A DNA stretch of 43,022 bases, from contig NZ_JASJPW010000010.1 of the NCBI RefSeq assembly GCF_030052995.1, positions 1-43,022 of the forward strand. Reading direction: 5' to 3'. The stretch comes from Gemmobacter sp. 24YEA27 (GTDB lineage: Bacteria > Pseudomonadota > Alphaproteobacteria > Rhodobacterales > Rhodobacteraceae). The translations under genes and the position numbers were made by a program. Positions 1-8,854 of this stretch are shown here, piece after piece. Numbering within the stretch: position 1 is the first letter of the stretch; each line of letters opens with the position of its first letter. The notes under the pieces are model-generated. The model was not told where the DNA came from. It searched no databases and saw nothing but the letters and a program-made list of their open reading frames with translations.

Positions 1-102
1 GGCAGGTCTACCGTCGATGGCGGAGGGCCGGGACTTCCGGCCGGATGATCAGGCCGTCATACGACCGCAGCAGGAGCGCGTGGTGACGTGGCCGAAGTTG
101 GC

Positions 103-541
103 TTACTGCACCCGCGTATCTTTCCATCCGACAGCCCGCCCATTTTCCGCACGCAGCTGCAGGCGAGTGACCGGAGCACCGGTTTCGATATCGACCAGTG
201 AAGATCGTGCTTCGCCCGGGCTGTAGAGATGGTCTTCGCCCCATTGGCGGAGCGCGACAATCACCAGAAACAGGCCGCGCCCTTTTCCCCGTCAGGACAT
301 ATTCCCGATAGGCGGTGCCGTCAGAGGCTGGCGCCATTTCCAGGATGCCGCGTTCTGTCAGGTCGCGCAGCCGCGTTGCCAGCACGCCCCTGGCAATGCC
401 GAGGCCGGTCTGAAACTCGCTGAACCGCCTTACACCGTGGAAGGCGTCGCGGATGATGAGCAGCGACCACCAGTCGCCGATCACATCGAGAGACCGCGCC
501 ACCGGACAACCGGAATTCCAAGGGCTGACCCGTTTCACCAT
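103..541 (-). pseudogene. HxlR-family winged-helix transcriptional regulator, frameshifted
   Basis: The N-terminal ~85 residues match the HxlR winged-helix family: a Cys-Pro-Val-Ala start region, then IGDWWSLLIIRDAFHGVRRF and a wing with LTERGILE. After the EYVLTGK motif the open frame turns into non-family sequence. A shift by one base at the run of four T on the plus strand (283-286) restores a plausible C-terminus (GRGLFLVIVALRQWGEDH and onward) that stops at 103-105. The unshifted frame runs to position 8. HxlR proteins usually sense reactive or aromatic compounds and repress a neighbouring gene. This one diverges from an MFS exporter and probably controls it. The indel may be a sequencing error or real inactivation. 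The family call is firm; the broken state is uncertain. Confidence 0.8.
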
Positions 542-569
542 TGCAGCCGACCTCCACCACGTGAATCTG

Positions 570-584
570 GTTCTAAAATAGAAC
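570..584. promoter_or_regulatory. Candidate HxlR operator (palindrome)
   Basis: A perfect inverted repeat, GTTCTA-AAA-TAGAAC, lies in the 107-bp gap between the divergent HxlR gene and the MFS gene. A further GTTCT half-site occurs near 608. HxlR/MarR-type dimers bind short palindromes of this kind in divergent promoters. The binding role is inferred from position and symmetry. Confidence 0.5.
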
Positions 585-648
585 TAGACTGTAGCCTGCG
601 CAAGTAGTTCTGAATTAAGACCAGAATTGAATGACAAGCAGGATCACC

Positions 649-1872
649 ATGCAGCACGAAAGCAGCACTCTTCACGGGAAGGATGGCAGTTTGTCGAGGA
701 TCATCACCCTGGTCTTCGCCATCGCCGCCGGCCTCAGCGTCGCCAACATCTATTTCGCTCAACCCTTGCTTGAGTCGATGGCCCAGGATTTCGGGATTGC
801 GCCGGCCGCCATCGGCCTTGTGGTAACACTGACGCAGCTTGGTTACGGGCTGGGCCTGATCTTCATCGTACCGATGGGCGACCTGGTTGACCGCCGGAAG
901 CTTGTCGTCGGACAGGGCTTTCTGTCCGTTGTCGCGCTGATCGCCGTCGGCACCGCAAAGACCGAAGCGATCCTCTTTGCCGGTATGGCTGCGGTCGGAC
1001 TGTTCGCCGTAATGGTTCAGGTGCTGGTATCCTTCGCGGCGACGCTCGCCACACCCGTCGAGCGTGGCACGGCTGTCGGAATGGTAACGAGTGGTGTGGT
1101 GATCGGCATCCTTGGCGCGCGCTTCTTCGCCGGTATGCTCGCCGACCTCGCCGGTTGGCGGGCGGTGTATCTGACCTCGGCGGGCCTCACACTGGCGATG
1201 GCCGGGCTGCTTTGGCGTGTCCTCCCGCGCAATCTGCCGCCCGAAAGCCCTGACAGCTACGCAGCGGCTTTGCGCTCTATCCCCCTTCTGTTCCTGACGG
1301 ATCGCGTACTTCTGGTGCGCGGCATTCTCGCCTTGCTGATCTTCGCAGCGTTCAGCACCTTCTGGACCGCGCTGGTGCTGCCGCTCAGCGCTGCCCCATT
1401 CGGCTATTCCCACACCCAGATCGGCCTTTTCGGACTGGCCGGCATGGCGGGGGCTATCGCTGCAACGGGCGCGGGCAGGCTTGCGGATCGCGGTCTCGGT
1501 CAATGGACGACAGGTCTCTCGCTCACGCTCCTGCTGGTGTCATGGGGGCTGATCGCATTGCTGCCGATTTCAATTCCCGCCCTGTTGATTGGTGTCGTGC
1601 TGCTGGACCTCGCCGTACAGGCCGTCCATGTCACCAATCAAAGCATCATTTTCGACCGGCACCCGCAGGCGCGCAGCCGGCTCGTCGGCGGATATATGGC
1701 CTTCTACTCTCTCGGCAGCGCTATCGGAGCCATTGGGGCAACTACGGTCTACGCGCAAGCCGGCTGGGCCGGGGTTTCGACACTGGGGGCGGCATTCAGC
1801 GCGGCTGCGTTGCTCGGATGGGTTTTCACACGCCGTCTGCCTATGCGCATCAGGGAAACGGGCGACGATTGA
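649..1872 (+). CDS. MFS transporter (DHA1-like drug/metabolite exporter)
   Basis: A polytopic inner-membrane protein of about 407 residues with roughly 12 hydrophobic segments. It has the MFS loop 2-3 motif (GDLVDRRK) after the second segment and a related loop in the second half (GRLADRG). An AGGA sits about six bases before the ATG at 649, so that start is preferred over the in-frame ATG at 631, which lacks a Shine-Dalgarno. The protein resembles AraJ/YnfM-type proton-driven exporters. Substrate cannot be read from sequence. The divergent HxlR gene and the palindrome between them suggest efflux of a small toxic compound sensed by that regulator. Confidence 0.85.
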   Translation: MQHESSTLHGKDGSLSRIITLVFAIAAGLSVANIYFAQPLLESMAQDFGIAPAAIGLVVTLTQLGYGLGLIFIVPMGDLVDRRKLVVGQGFLSVVALIAVGTAKTEAILFAGMAAVGLFAVMVQVLVSFAATLATPVERGTAVGMVTSGVVIGILGARFFAGMLADLAGWRAVYLTSAGLTLAMAGLLWRVLPRNLPPESPDSYAAALRSIPLLFLTDRVLLVRGILALLIFAAFSTFWTALVLPLSAAPFGYSHTQIGLFGLAGMAGAIAATGAGRLADRGLGQWTTGLSLTLLLVSWGLIALLPISIPALLIGVVLLDLAVQAVHVTNQSIIFDRHPQARSRLVGGYMAFYSLGSAIGAIGATTVYAQAGWAGVSTLGAAFSAAALLGWVFTRRLPMRIRETGDD

Positions 1873-2151
1873 CCTGCGGACATTCGGAGCGACGGCTTTT
1901 GGGCTAAGAAGCCAGCGTAATGAGGCGGCCACGGATTTGGGACGCTCACAGCCTCAAGCATGTGTTGCAGGAACTCCCTGGCCGTCCTCCTGTCGGCTTT
2001 GTCGATGAGTGGGTCATCCCTCCATTCAAAAGAAAGGATCGGACCATCAAACCGTGGGATCAGACAGCCAGTGGTTCAAGAGCAACTTTGACATCCTGGA
2101 CAGTACAGGCGCATGCTTCAGGAGCATCAGGCAGGCTATACGGAGGGGCCA
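1873..2151. other. Intergenic region with possible coding remnant
   Basis: No intact gene is visible between the MFS gene and the histidine kinase. On the minus strand around 1890-2050 one frame reads as protein-like text (including WRDDPLIDKADRRTAREFL), but it has no start or recognisable family. It may be the stub of a lost gene. The promoter of the kinase should also lie here; no convincing -35/-10 pair was found. Confidence 0.3.
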
Positions 2152-4752
2152 ATGTCAGCAATCGCGCTGCCACGCACGGTCAGGGCCAAGCTTCTGATCG
2201 CGATTGCCGCGATGCTGACACTGATGCTGGGCTCCGGCATTCTGGCCATCAGCGGGCTCAACCGTACCGGCAGCGCGCTGGCCTCGCTCAGTGAAGAGCG
2301 GCTTCCGGATATCCTCTCGGCGACAAGGCTCGCGCAGCAAAGCACGGCCCTGGCGGCACTTGCCCCTTTTGTCAGCTCTGTCGAGGTGATGAATCAGCTC
2401 GAGGCCGAAACGGTGCGGATCGATGGGATGATCCGCGATCTTGGTCAGCTGGTGGCGGATCTGCCCGACAGCGCATCTTTCGCCGGAGAGACCGGGCAGC
2501 GGGTGCGCGATCTTGCCAGCGGGCTGTCGCAGGCTATCAGGCAATTGTTGGAGGCCAGCCGCAAGACCCTGGAATTGCGGGCGGAAATGGTCGAGCTTCA
2601 CTATGGATTTGAACGCCATAGCGAGGCACAGGAGGCTCTGGCTGCAGCAATCTGGACCAGTCCGAGGCAGCTGTTCTCTGAGGCAGTCGAGATTATCCTT
2701 GTTGCAAGGATTGCCGATGGCAGCTGGCAGCTCGATCAGCTGGAAGCGCGGTTCCAGGCGGTACGGGCCGGCCTGACTTCGGCCGAACTGCCGGCGCGCG
2801 CAGCGTGGATACCCCGCTTTCTGGACCAGCAGAACAGCCTTTTCGATCTGCGCCGCAACGAATTGCAATCGCAGCAGCGGGTCCGCTTTCTGCTGGCCTC
2901 GATCCATACGTTATCTGCAGATATGGGCGCCGAAGTGGCCGGGATCATCGCGACAACCTCAGCCGCTGCCGAGGTGCAAAGCGAGGCGCTGAGCGCGACG
3001 CTGGAACGAACCAAGCGCAATATCACAATTCTGGGGGTGATCGCCCTGGCTGCAGCAGCCCTCACGGCGCTATACGTCCTTACGGATCTGGCACGGAACC
3101 TTGATGCCGTCACCCGGGCGATGTCGCGGCTGGCCGCAGGCGACCGCAGCGCCGGCATCCCCGGCCTGCAGCGCAGTGACGAACTCGGCAGCCTCGCCCG
3201 TGCCGCCAGCGTCTTTAAGGATGCCAGTTTCGAGCGCGAGCGACTGGCTGAACAGGTGATCGAGGGCAATCGTCTCGTCGATGCGACCTTCACCAATATG
3301 AGCGATGGCATTTCGGTCTTTGACCGCGAGCAACGCCTGATCTCGTGGAACCCGCGTTTTCTGACGATGACCGGCCTTGCCGCCGACAGCATCCGCCATG
3401 GCATTGCATTTGGCGCCATCGCCGATCAGCTGCGCGCCGCGGATGTGACGCTGCACGGGCTCCATGGTGGCCAGGTATCTCATCTGGAAACCGCGAATAC
3501 GCGCAGCAGCACCATGGCCTCGTATGAGATGCATCACCCGGACGGACGCGTGATCGAGATCCGCAGCCAGCCGATGCCCGAGGGCGGCTTTGTCACCGTT
3601 TATATGGATCAGACCGACCGCCGCCGCATCGAACGCCAGCTGCACCAGGCGCAGCGGATGGAGGCCGTGGGACAGCTGACAGGTGGCATCGCCCATGATT
3701 TCAACAACTTCCTTGCGGCGATCAGCGGTAATCTCCAGATGTTGCAGGATCGGCTCTTTGACGACCCCGAATTGTCACAACGCATTCTGCGAGCGCTGGA
3801 TGCGACGGAACGCGCGGCATCTGTGACCGAGCGCCTGCTCGCTTTCTCGCGCCAGCAGGCCTTGCGGCCGGTGCTGACCAGAGTTGATGAGCTGATGTTC
3901 AACCTTCTGGAACTTCTGGGATATCGGCTCGCACCCACGGTCGAGATCCGGGCAGAGATCGCCCCGGACCTGCCCGCCATTGTGGTGGATCCGGGGCAAT
4001 TGGAAAGTGCGGTACTGAACCTTTTGTTCAACGCCCGCGATGCTTTGCCCGAAGGCGGCACCGTGACCCTCAGCGCCACGATGCATAAGGGCGCGCTGTC
4101 TCTGATGGTCGCCGATCAGGGCATAGGCATGTCGCAAGAGGTGCTGGCGCGGATCTATGAGCCGTTTTTCACCACCAAGAGCAATGGGCGCGGCTCGGGC
4201 CTCGGGCTGAGCATGGTCTATGGTTTCATTGCCCAGTCCGGCGGCGAAATCTCGGTCGAAAGTGCTCCGGGCGCAGGCACCAGGGTCAGGATCCGGCTGC
4301 CGCTGCCCGTGGATATGTCGCCCGCTGCCACGTCGGGCGCGCTGGCTGAGGTGCCAGAACCTGGCCAGGGTCAGCATATACTGCTGGTCGAAGATGATCC
4401 TCTGGTGCGCGAGACGGTCGCCGATATTCTGCTCTCCCTTGGCTACCAGGTCCGCGAGGTCCCGGACGCCCGGGCGGCCCGGGAAGCGCTTGCACAGAGC
4501 CGGTTTGATCTGCTCTTAACCGATGTGCTGCTGCCCGAGGGTCTGACCGGCTTCGATGTGGCGCGCGACGCCGAGACCTTGCAGCCCGGACTGCCGGTGC
4601 TGTTCGCCTCGGGCTATATGCAGGTCGAGGGCGCGGGCGCGCTGCATTTGCCGGAAGGCGCCACAGTGCTGCGCAAACCCTTCCGGAAAAGCGAGCTGGC
4701 CCGGGCAGTCAGCTCATCCCTGCATCCCCCGGGGGATGGTGCAGCGGCCTGA
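2152..4752 (+). CDS. TorS-like hybrid sensor histidine kinase
   Basis: An inner-membrane sensor kinase of 866 residues. TM1 is about residues 13-35. A helical periplasmic region of about 250 residues follows, then TM2 at 291-312, a HAMP region with ARNLDAVTRAMSRLAAGDRS, and a PAS-like domain around 375-490. The HisKA motif GGIAHDFNNF carries the phospho-accepting His515. The HATPase domain has NLLFNARDAL, DQGIGM and GSGLGLSMVYG. A C-terminal receiver has Asp791 in LLLTDVLLPEG and the conserved Lys in LRKPF. The start at 2152 is chosen for the GGAGGGG before it; an upstream in-frame ATG at 2113 is less likely. The architecture and long helical periplasmic domain resemble TorS, but the C-terminal Hpt domain of TorS is absent. 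Probable partners are the periplasmic protein at 9959 and the response regulator at 10930. Kinase identity is firm; the TorS likeness is inferred. Confidence 0.92.
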   Translation: MSAIALPRTVRAKLLIAIAAMLTLMLGSGILAISGLNRTGSALASLSEERLPDILSATRLAQQSTALAALAPFVSSVEVMNQLEAETVRIDGMIRDLGQLVADLPDSASFAGETGQRVRDLASGLSQAIRQLLEASRKTLELRAEMVELHYGFERHSEAQEALAAAIWTSPRQLFSEAVEIILVARIADGSWQLDQLEARFQAVRAGLTSAELPARAAWIPRFLDQQNSLFDLRRNELQSQQRVRFLLASIHTLSADMGAEVAGIIATTSAAAEVQSEALSATLERTKRNITILGVIALAAAALTALYVLTDLARNLDAVTRAMSRLAAGDRSAGIPGLQRSDELGSLARAASVFKDASFERERLAEQVIEGNRLVDATFTNMSDGISVFDREQRLISWNPRFLTMTGLAADSIRHGIAFGAIADQLRAADVTLHGLHGGQVSHLETANTRSSTMASYEMHHPDGRVIEIRSQPMPEGGFVTVYMDQTDRRRIERQLHQAQRMEAVGQLTGGIAHDFNNFLAAISGNLQMLQDRLFDDPELSQRILRALDATERAASVTERLLAFSRQQALRPVLTRVDELMFNLLELLGYRLAPTVEIRAEIAPDLPAIVVDPGQLESAVLNLLFNARDALPEGGTVTLSATMHKGALSLMVADQGIGMSQEVLARIYEPFFTTKSNGRGSGLGLSMVYGFIAQSGGEISVESAPGAGTRVRIRLPLPVDMSPAATSGALAEVPEPGQGQHILLVEDDPLVRETVADILLSLGYQVREVPDARAAREALAQSRFDLLLTDVLLPEGLTGFDVARDAETLQPGLPVLFASGYMQVEGAGALHLPEGATVLRKPFRKSELARAVSSSLHPPGDGAAA

Positions 4753-5039
4753 GGCACTGCCCTGATGCATCTGCATTCCTTCACCGGGATGCATGGTCAC
4801 CGTCAGTGTTCACAGCCAGATCGGGCGCCGCAGAGTCTTTCACCTCACCGCCCCTGCGCGGGATTCAGGGGCGTTCGAACTCATATTTTTTAATTTAATT
4901 CAATATTATAGCATATAGATGGCAGGATTCTATGCCTCTTCACGGCACAGTTCGACGGGCATCATTCTCCGCTCCGGTTTCGGCTTGATTCTTTATTTAT
5001 TATAGCAGAATTAATAAATAGGCCTTTTGAGGAGGTGCC
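4753..5039. other. AT-rich intergenic region upstream of sugar operon
   Basis: A gap of 287 bp, strikingly AT-rich around 4885-4920 and 4990-5020 in otherwise GC-rich DNA. It contains the repeats described separately and should hold the promoter of the kinase/transporter genes. No gene is supported on either strand. Confidence 0.5.
4904..5020. promoter_or_regulatory. Candidate operator: inverted repeat plus direct repeat
   Basis: A perfect 9-bp inverted repeat, TATTTATTA and TAATAAATA with a 9-bp spacer, occupies 4994-5020, ten bases before a strong Shine-Dalgarno. The 10-mer TATTATAGCA occurs at 4904-4913 and again at 4998-5007 inside that repeat. The arrangement suits binding of a dimeric regulator, perhaps the OmpR-type protein encoded at 10930. 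The binding protein is an inference. Confidence 0.4.
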
Positions 5040-5333
5040 ATGATATTCCTTGCTGATACCGCGAAAGCCGGGACCAGCCATATCCCGCTCTTTTTCGGGC
5101 GCGTGGATGACAGCGGGCGCGAAGGGTTGCAGCCGATCGCTGACGTCCCCCGGCTCTATAATAATTATGGCTTTGCGACCAAAAACCAGGCGGTCCCGGC
5201 CCGGCTGGTGAACCACGTTACCGCTGCAACCCTGGACGGGGCGGCCGCGGGGGTGGCGGATCACCCCGTGACGCAGGCCGGACTTGAGATTTGCACCCGA
5301 GATCGGGTAAAAATGGGGAAAAGTGTTGTCTGA
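5040..5333 (+). CDS. Small protein of unknown function, coupled to kinase gene
   Basis: A 97-residue ORF. Its ATG is preceded at good spacing by GAGGAGGT, one of the strongest ribosome binding sites in the window. It ends 11 bases inside the following kinase gene, a typical translational-coupling overlap. The product has no membrane segment, signal peptide or family I recognise. The last third (GVADHPVTQAGLEICTRDR) looks less protein-like than the first, so a shorter real product or a truncated gene is possible. Strong initiation signals argue for expression; sequence content is only moderately convincing. Confidence 0.4.
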   Translation: MIFLADTAKAGTSHIPLFFGRVDDSGREGLQPIADVPRLYNNYGFATKNQAVPARLVNHVTAATLDGAAAGVADHPVTQAGLEICTRDRVKMGKSVV

Positions 5334-5937
5334 TCATAGTCTTGATGCCCTGGCCCAGCTTGTTGACACCCGTTCTGCCGGGAAGACCCGTTTTCTGATC
5401 GCACTGGCCGGCCCACCGGGTGCCGGCAAATCCACCATGGCGCGTCGCCTCGCGGAACGGCTGCGGAATGCCGATATCCTGCAGGCCGATGGATATCATT
5501 ATGACAACATCCTGCTGGATCAGCTTGGTCTGCGCCACCGCAAGGGCGCGCCGGAGACCTTTGACATTTCCGGCCTTGCCGCGATGCTGCACAGGATCAG
5601 AACCGGCGAAGAGGTGGTCACCCCTGTCTTTGACCGCCGCCTTGACCTGGTGCGCGGTGCCGCCGGCCATCTGCCACCGGATGTGAAACATGTGGTGGTC
5701 GAAGGAAACTATCTGGCGCTTGAGACCGGCCCCTGGGCACAGCTGCGGCCCCTCTTCGATCTGATCGCATATATCGATGTGCCGGAGGAGGAATTGCGGC
5801 GGCGGCTGACTCAGCGCTGGACGGATCTCGGTTGTTCCGAGGCAGAGGTCGCGCAACATGTCGATGACAATGATATGCTCAATGTCGCGATGGTTCGCGA
5901 CCAGAGCGGCGCGTTCGACTTCATCCTGCGGAGCTGA
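5323..5937 (+). CDS. P-loop nucleoside/sugar kinase family protein (FrcK/uridine kinase-like)
   Basis: A cytoplasmic kinase of 204 residues with a Walker A loop GPPGAGKS at residues 30-37. It continues with DGYHYDN (substrate-binding Asp region), the RKGAPETFD segment typical of the uridine kinase/pantothenate kinase/FrcK group, and VVVEGNYLAL. GTG at 5323 is used as start because the reading frame opens there, GGGGAA lies just upstream, and it overlaps the preceding ORF. Relatives such as FrcK are encoded beside sugar ABC transporters and are thought to phosphorylate the imported substrate. Here it precedes an RbsA-type transporter. A strong terminator follows, so the transporter may be transcribed partly by its own promoter. 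The exact substrate is unknown. Confidence 0.85.
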   Translation: MLSDHSLDALAQLVDTRSAGKTRFLIALAGPPGAGKSTMARRLAERLRNADILQADGYHYDNILLDQLGLRHRKGAPETFDISGLAAMLHRIRTGEEVVTPVFDRRLDLVRGAAGHLPPDVKHVVVEGNYLALETGPWAQLRPLFDLIAYIDVPEEELRRRLTQRWTDLGCSEAEVAQHVDDNDMLNVAMVRDQSGAFDFILRS

Positions 5938-5961
5938 CCTCTGCCTCTGAAACACGCTGAC

Positions 5962-5985
5962 GGCCCGCCCTCCGGCGGGCCTTTT
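5962..5985 (+). terminator. Rho-independent terminator after kinase
   Basis: GGCCCGCC, a four-base loop and GGCGGGCC form a perfect 8-bp GC stem directly followed by TTTT. It lies 25 bases past the kinase stop codon. Confidence 0.85.
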
Positions 5986-5998
5986 CCGTTTCTTCAGG

Positions 5999-6016
5999 GT
6001 CCAATTGTTAATGGAC
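5999..6016. promoter_or_regulatory. Candidate operator upstream of sugar ABC operon
   Basis: GTCCAATTGTTAATGGAC has perfect 5-bp arms (GTCCA/TGGAC) around an AT-rich centre. It lies about 100 bp before the ATPase gene in the only sizeable gap after the terminator. ROK-type repressors bind AT-rich palindromes, so the ROK protein at 11710-12939 is a possible ligand. This is inference. Confidence 0.35.
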
Positions 6017-6114
6017 GATGAACAGGCATGCCTCAATTCGCAGATCATCCATTCACATAGAATCGCTTTCCTCTGCTCAGGGAGTGCCGCCCTGCGGCGA
6101 GAGAGGAGACAAAG

Positions 6115-7638
6115 ATGCAACCCATTCTGGAAATGAGGAACGTCTCGAAGACCTTTGGCAGCGTTAAGGCGCTGTCGAATGTGCAGCTCTCGCTTTACCC
6201 GGGCGAAGTTCACGCGCTGATGGGAGAGAACGGGGCAGGCAAGTCCACGCTGATGAAGATCCTCTCTGGCGCCCACCGGCCTGATGCGGGGGCTGAGATT
6301 CTGATTGAGGGGAAGCCGGTGAACATCACCGGTCCGATCAGCGCGAGAGCGGCCGGGATCTCGATCATCTATCAGGAACTGGCACTTTCCCCCAATCTGA
6401 CAGTCGCGGAAAACATCTTTCTCGGGCGCGAGCTGTCCCATGGCGGGGTACTGCGCCATGCCGAGATGGAGGCCTCAGTCGCACCGGTCCTCAAACGCCT
6501 CGGCGCGGGGTTCTCGGCTTCAAGCACAGTGCGCTATCTGAACGTCGCCAATCAGCAGCTGGTCGAAATCGCTCGCGCGCTCCATGCCGACAGCCGCATC
6601 CTGATCATGGACGAGCCGACAACGGCGCTGTCGGAACGCGAGACCGAAGGCTTGTTTTCCATGATCCGCCAGCTGCGCTCGGAAGGGCTGGCCATCGTCT
6701 ATATCTCGCACCGCATGAACGAGGTTTACGAGCTGGCCGACCGGGTCTCGATCCTGCGCGACGGCACCTATGCCGGCACGCTGGACCGGGACGAGGCGTC
6801 GCCGGACGCCATCGTGAAACGGATGGTCGGGCGCGAGCTTTCCTCGCTTTACACCAAGACTGGCAGCGGCGTTGCAACAGCCGCGAGCACGATGCTGAAA
6901 GTGCAGGGCCTGTCGGACGGTCGCCGGGTGCATGGCTGTTCCTTTGATCTGCAGGCAGGCGAAGTCGTCGGCCTTGCCGGGCTGGTCGGGTCCGGACGGT
7001 CCGAACTGGCGCAGGCAATCTTTGGCGCCCGCCCCCGCAAATCCGGCGAGATGTGGCTGGACGGCAAGCCCTTTGCACCCCAGACGCCCCAGGACGCCAT
7101 CGCCGCGCGCGTCGCCTATCTGACCGAGGACAGGCGCGGAGATGGCCTCTTTCTCGACATGTCCTGCGAAGAGAACATCAATACCGGCGTGCTGCGCAAT
7201 GATGCCCGCTGGGGCATGGTGCTGAACCGCGCCCGCGCCCGCGAAAGAGCGGATGAATCGATCCGCAACCTCTCGGTCCGCGTCCCGAATGCGAGTTTCC
7301 CGGTCGGGGGCCTGTCGGGCGGAAATCAGCAAAAGGTGCTTTTGTCGCGCTGGCTGCAGATCCGGCCCAGGGTGCTGATCCTTGATGAGCCGACGCGCGG
7401 CGTCGATATCGGGGCGAAATCCGAAATCTACCGGATCATTGACGCGCTCGCCCAGGAGGGGGTGGCGATCCTTGTGATCTCGTCCGAGCTGCCCGAGGTG
7501 ATCGGCGTCTCGGACCGCATTCTGGTCATGCATGAAGGCCGGATCAGTGGCGAGGTCGGCGGCGCGACGGGCATCGCCCCGACACAGGAGAATATCATGG
7601 CATTCGCCTCAGGGGTCGGGCTTTCAAGCGCCGCCTGA
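6115..7638 (+). CDS. Sugar ABC transporter ATP-binding protein (RbsA/MglA/FrcA type)
   Basis: A 507-residue tandem ATPase with two ABC domains, the layout of RbsA/MglA. The first domain has Walker [10 protein letters not shown] (residues 38-46), a signature region [13 protein letters not shown] and Walker [12 protein letters not shown]. The second has a degenerate Walker A (GLVGSGRSE), signature SGGNQQKV and Walker [23 protein letters not shown] Shine-Dalgarno precedes the ATG. The protein would energise uptake of a monosaccharide with the permease at 7762 and binding protein at 8855. The adjoining kinase makes a ribose, fructose or related sugar plausible. The class is certain; the sugar is not known. 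Confidence 0.95.
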   Translation: MQPILEMRNVSKTFGSVKALSNVQLSLYPGEVHALMGENGAGKSTLMKILSGAHRPDAGAEILIEGKPVNITGPISARAAGISIIYQELALSPNLTVAENIFLGRELSHGGVLRHAEMEASVAPVLKRLGAGFSASSTVRYLNVANQQLVEIARALHADSRILIMDEPTTALSERETEGLFSMIRQLRSEGLAIVYISHRMNEVYELADRVSILRDGTYAGTLDRDEASPDAIVKRMVGRELSSLYTKTGSGVATAASTMLKVQGLSDGRRVHGCSFDLQAGEVVGLAGLVGSGRSELAQAIFGARPRKSGEMWLDGKPFAPQTPQDAIAARVAYLTEDRRGDGLFLDMSCEENINTGVLRNDARWGMVLNRARARERADESIRNLSVRVPNASFPVGGLSGGNQQKVLLSRWLQIRPRVLILDEPTRGVDIGAKSEIYRIIDALAQEGVAILVISSELPEVIGVSDRILVMHEGRISGEVGGATGIAPTQENIMAFASGVGLSSAA

Positions 7639-7699
7639 GACCGGATCCGGGCGCCATTTTGCGCCTGGCGTTACATCACGAGTGATTGGTGTTGCCTGC

Positions 7700-7729
7700 A
7701 CGCTGCCGGGCCATTTTGTCCGGCAGCGT
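7700..7729 (+). promoter_or_regulatory. Intercistronic stem-loop between ATPase and permease genes
   Basis: A perfect 10-bp stem, ACGCTGCCGG/CCGGCAGCGT with a 10-base loop, lies in the 123-bp gap. A smaller hairpin (GGCGC/GCGCC around an ATTTT loop) is centred near 7657. No T-run follows the larger stem, so an RNA-processing or stability element is likelier than a terminator. Confidence 0.5.
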
Positions 7730-7761
7730 CAGGATTTCAGGGACGGGAGGAGGAACAGGCT

Positions 7762-8774
7762 ATGAGCTCAACGGATACAACAATCGGCTTCAGCGCAGCC
7801 GAGCGGCAACGGCGTCTGAAGGCGATGATCGCGACGCTTGGCATGTTGCCGGTGCTCATCGTGGTGGCGATCGGATTTCATCTTTTGTCGGATGGACGTT
7901 TTTTCACCGGCCAGAATGTCTCGGTTGTGTTTCAGCAGGCTTCGGTGAACATCGTGCTTGCGGCGGGGATGACCTTTGTCATCCTGACGGCGGGGATCGA
8001 CCTCTCGGTCGGCTCGGTACTGGCGGCGGCGGCGATGGCCGGGCTGATCGTCTCGAATATGCCCGGGCTCAGCTATCTGTGGGTCTTTGCAGCGCTTGGC
8101 ACCGGGCTTGGCTTCGGGATGCTGAACGGCCTGCTGATTTCCTCGCTGAAACTCCCGCCCTTTATCGTGACGCTCGGTGCCATGACGGCTGTGCGTGGCA
8201 TCGCGCGGCTGATGGGCAATGACACTACGATATTCAATTCCAATATCCCCTTTGCCTTTATCGGCAATGGCGCGATCCCGATCATTCCGGGTGTCTTCTC
8301 GCTGCCCTGGCTTGCCGTCATTGCGCTGCTGGTCATCGTGGCCTCCTGGTTCGTGCTGAAACGCACCGTGCTGGGCACCCATATCTATTCCGTCGGTGGC
8401 AATGAGGCTGCGGCGCGGCTGTCGGGGATCAAGGTGCCACGGATCTATCTGATCGTTTACGGCATCTCGGGTCTCTGCGCGGGTCTGGGCGGGGTGATGC
8501 TTTCGACCCGGCTTTACGCTGCGAACGGGCTGCAACTGGGCCAGGCCTATGAGCTTGACGCCATCGCGGCGGTGATCCTCGGGGCACTTCTTTCGTCGGC
8601 GGTATCGGCTCGATCTGGGGCACGCTGATCGGCGCGCTGATCATAGCAGTTCTGTCGAATGGCCTCGTACTGATCGGGGTCTCTGACATCTGGCAATATG
8701 TCATCAAAGGGCTGGTGATCATCGGCGCCGTCGCGCTGGACCGCTTGCGCCAGAAGGATTCTGCCCGGACCTGA
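7762..8774 (+). pseudogene. Sugar ABC transporter permease (RbsC type), frameshifted
   Basis: An RbsC/FrcC-type inner-membrane permease with many hydrophobic segments and family motifs such as TAGIDLSVGSVL and LPPFIVTLGAM. The open frame from 7762 ends at 8628 with the foreign tail LSSAVSARSGAR. Adding one G to the GGGG at 8581-8584 restores the normal C-terminus (ILGGTSFVGGIGSIWGTLIG, then further membrane segments), ending at the TGA at 8772-8774. The restored protein is about 337 residues, the usual family length. All neighbouring genes of the operon are intact, which favours a sequencing indel. If real, uptake would probably fail. An AGGAGGAA site precedes the ATG. Confidence 0.85.
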
Positions 8775-8789
8775 GGCCGGGAAACAGAA

Positions 8790-8824
8790 GGCCGGATGCG
8801 CGGGCGGGTCTGCCGCCTCCGGCC
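8790..8824 (+). promoter_or_regulatory. Stem-loop ahead of binding-protein gene
   Basis: GGCCGGA at 8790-8796 pairs with TCCGGCC at 8818-8824, with further GC pairing inside (GGCGG with CCGCC). Such stems before periplasmic binding-protein genes often allow the binding protein to be made in excess over the membrane subunits. The role here is inferred. Confidence 0.5.
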
Positions 8825-8854
8825 ATGGTGTTCAGGCCCGGGAGGAGAGAGTTA

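Noticed and set aside
535..1503. 322-residue open frame antisense to the MFS gene
   Set aside because: Composition is rich in Arg, Gln, His and Asp, as expected for the complement of a GC-rich membrane gene, and no family or ribosome site is seen.
5218..6459. 413-residue open frame antisense to the sugar kinase and ATPase
   Set aside because: It spans two real genes and a perfect terminator on the other strand. It is a shadow of high-GC codon use.
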